From: Cellulosimicrobium terreum
GTDB taxonomy: Bacteria; Actinomycetota; Actinomycetes; Actinomycetales; Cellulomonadaceae
DNA length: 64,000 bases
NCBI GenBank assembly: GCA_014803435.1
Contig: JACYFD010000001.1
Location: forward strand, 992,001 to 1,056,000
Direction: 5' to 3'
Shown here: one piece after another, positions 62,644 to 64,000 of the stretch
Layout of the letters: every line of letters begins with the position of its first letter
Position numbering within the stretch: position 1 is the first letter of the stretch
Notes under the pieces: model-generated
Seen by the model: the letters and a program-made list of their open reading frames with translations, nothing else
Databases searched by the model: none
Told to the model about the DNA's origin: nothing
Made by a program: the position numbers and the translations under genes

Positions 62644-63987
62644 CTACCGCCCGAGCGCGGCAGCCTTGCGCTCCAGCAGTGCACGCTCGCGCACGTTGGG
62701 GCAGAGCCGGATCGCGAGCGCGTACTCGGCCCGGGCCTCGTCGACGTGCCCGAGCCGCCCGAGCAGCTCGGCGCGCACGCTCGGCAGCAGGTGGAACCCG
62801 GGCAACCGGTCGGTCGCGACCAGCTCGTCGACGATCGTCAGCCCCGCCGCCGGACCGTAGGCCATCGCGACGGCCACCGCCCGGTTCAGCTCGACGACCG
62901 GCGACGGGGCGATCCGCCCGAGCGCCTCGTACAGCAGCACGACCCGCTCCCAGTCGGTCTCCTCGACCGACGGCGCCACGGCGTGGCACTCGGCGATCGC
63001 CGCCTGCAGCCCGTACGCGCCGCGACCCTGGCTCGTCGGCCCCGCCGCACCGACCGTGTCGGCGCGAGCGAGGGCCGCCCGTCCGCGCCGGATCGCGGAC
63101 CGGTCCCACCGGCGTCGGTCCTGGTCAGCGAGCAGGACCGGCGAGCCGTCGGGCGCGGTCCGCGCGGGGAAGCGGGCGGCGGTGAGCTCGAGGAGGGCGA
63201 CGAGCGCATGCGTCTCGTGCTCGTCAGGCACCAGGCCGGCGAGGACGCGCGCGAGCCGGACGGCCTCGTGCGCGAGGTCGGGCCGGAGCCAGTCGTCGCC
63301 CGACGTCGCCGCCGAGCCCTCGGTGAAGATCACGTACAGCACGCCCAGGACGGAGCCGAGGCGCTCGCGGCGACCGTCGGCCGGTGGCACGCCGAACGGC
63401 ACGTGCGCCGCGGCGAGCGTCTTCTTCGCGCGCGTGATGCGGGCCTGGATCGTCGCGGTCGGCACGAGGAACGCCCGCGCGATCTCGTCGCTCGACAGCC
63501 CGCCGACCACGCGCAGCGTGAGCGCGACCTGCGCCTCGCGTGACAGCACCGGGTGGCACGCCACGAACATGAGCGCGAGCACGTCGTCGTCCACCCGGTC
63601 CGGGTCCCACAGCATGTCCTCCCCGCCACCGGTGCCGCCCTCGGGCCCGATCCCGGGACGCGTGCCCGACGACGTCCCCCCGGTCGCGGCGCCGCCCTCG
63701 CTCAGGTCGTGGGCGAGGGCGGCGTACCGCTCGTCGAGCGCGGACCGGCGGCGGAAGGCGTCGATCGCGCGCCGCCTGCCCACCGTGAGCAGCCAGCCCG
63801 ACGGGTTCCGGGGCACGCCGTCGCGCGGCCATGCGACGAGCGCCTCGGCCAGAGCCTCCTGCGCGAGGTCCTCGGCGAGCGCGAAGTCGCCCGTGTACCG
63901 GGCGAGGGCGCCGACGATCCGTGCGGACTCGATGCGCCACACGGCCTCGACCGCGCGCCGGCCGTCGGGCGGTGTCGCGGCGGTCAC
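62644..63987 (-). CDS. Second ECF42-type sigma factor with long C-terminal domain
   Basis: 447 residues, GTG start 13 nt from the window edge. Same plan as the factor at 45004: region 2 (AEDLAQEALAEALVAWPRDGVPRNPSGWLLTVGRRRAIDAFRRR), a Gly-rich linker (~95-125), region 4 (LSSDEIARAFLVPTATIQARITRAKKTL), then a TPR-like extension (YVIFTEGSAATSG, VVELNRAVAVAMAYG). A YCII partner, if any, lies outside the window. Convergent with the EamA gene. Confidence 0.92.
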   Translation of the reverse strand: MTAATPPDGRRAVEAVWRIESARIVGALARYTGDFALAEDLAQEALAEALVAWPRDGVPRNPSGWLLTVGRRRAIDAFRRRSALDERYAALAHDLSEGGAATGGTSSGTRPGIGPEGGTGGGEDMLWDPDRVDDDVLALMFVACHPVLSREAQVALTLRVVGGLSSDEIARAFLVPTATIQARITRAKKTLAAAHVPFGVPPADGRRERLGSVLGVLYVIFTEGSAATSGDDWLRPDLAHEAVRLARVLAGLVPDEHETHALVALLELTAARFPARTAPDGSPVLLADQDRRRWDRSAIRRGRAALARADTVGAAGPTSQGRGAYGLQAAIAECHAVAPSVEETDWERVVLLYEALGRIAPSPVVELNRAVAVAMAYGPAAGLTIVDELVATDRLPGFHLLPSVRAELLGRLGHVDEARAEYALAIRLCPNVRERALLERKAAALGR

Positions 63988-64000
63988 AGCTGGCCGGTGG

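Overview
The window is about 64 kb of very GC-rich DNA. It has GTG and TTG starts, 1-4 nt gene overlaps (ATGA, GTGA), strong GGAGG ribosome sites and many LacI-type regulators. This fits an actinomycete chromosome, most likely a plant-polysaccharide-degrading member of the Micrococcales (Cellulomonas, Cellulosimicrobium or Isoptericola type). The genus is inferred from gene content and codon habit, not from a search. No phage, integrase, transposase, CRISPR array, tRNA or rRNA was recognised.

Regions. (a) 1-17.1 kb: a GH43 tail and a hexuronate pathway (uxaC, then a LacI regulator, uxuB and uxuA) surround a second regulon. That regulon holds a giant secreted PA14 / beta-propeller / CBM / DUF1080 protein, its own LacI regulator, a degenerate LarE-like protein, a sugar isomerase/epimerase, a NitT/TauT-type ABC transporter and a Gfo/Idh/MocA dehydrogenase. 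Four near-identical operators tie this set together. (b) 17.2-20.8 kb: an F420/FMN-type oxidoreductase, a Gfo/Idh/MocA dehydrogenase, and a LacI regulator fused to a PmoA-like (DUF6807) domain. (c) 20.8-28.5 kb: a sugar ABC importer, a dehydrogenase, an altronate/galactarate dehydratase-type enzyme and a FabH-like ketosynthase. (d) 28.5-36.6 kb: three secreted discoidin-domain proteins (beta-helix, DUF1996, GH2/GH5-like) and a LacI regulator, with matching operators in front of the GH gene and the regulator. (e) 36.6-45.0 kb: an aldo/keto reductase, then a six-gene BMP-family (nucleoside-type) ABC transporter / ornithine cyclodeaminase / nucleoside deaminase operon with a GntR regulator and a perfect 18-bp operator.

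(f) 45.0-47.8 kb: a YCII plus ECF42-type sigma factor pair with a recognisable ECF promoter, and an orphan peptide-type ABC ATPase. (g) 48.0-51.1 kb: a bacteriophytochrome fused to a SpoIIE/PP2C phosphatase, convergent with an anti-sigma kinase and a STAS antagonist. This is a candidate red-light input to a partner-switching sigma-factor cascade. (h) 51.2-55.4 kb: ROK repressor, xylA and xylB (xylose catabolism). (i) 55.4-58.9 kb: a TetR-controlled ABC-2 exporter with two separate ATPase genes. (j) 58.9-64.0 kb: trmL, a GyrB-like protein with lost ATP-site residues, a SnoaL-like protein, a LysR/EamA divergent pair and a second ECF42-type sigma factor.

Main logic: extracellular breakdown of xylan/pectin-like material and uptake of sugars and uronates, each module under its own local repressor. 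The least explained modules are the DUF1080/LarE-like/NitT-type regulon (possible 3-keto-glycoside metabolism), the LacI-PmoA fusion and the phytochrome partner switch.
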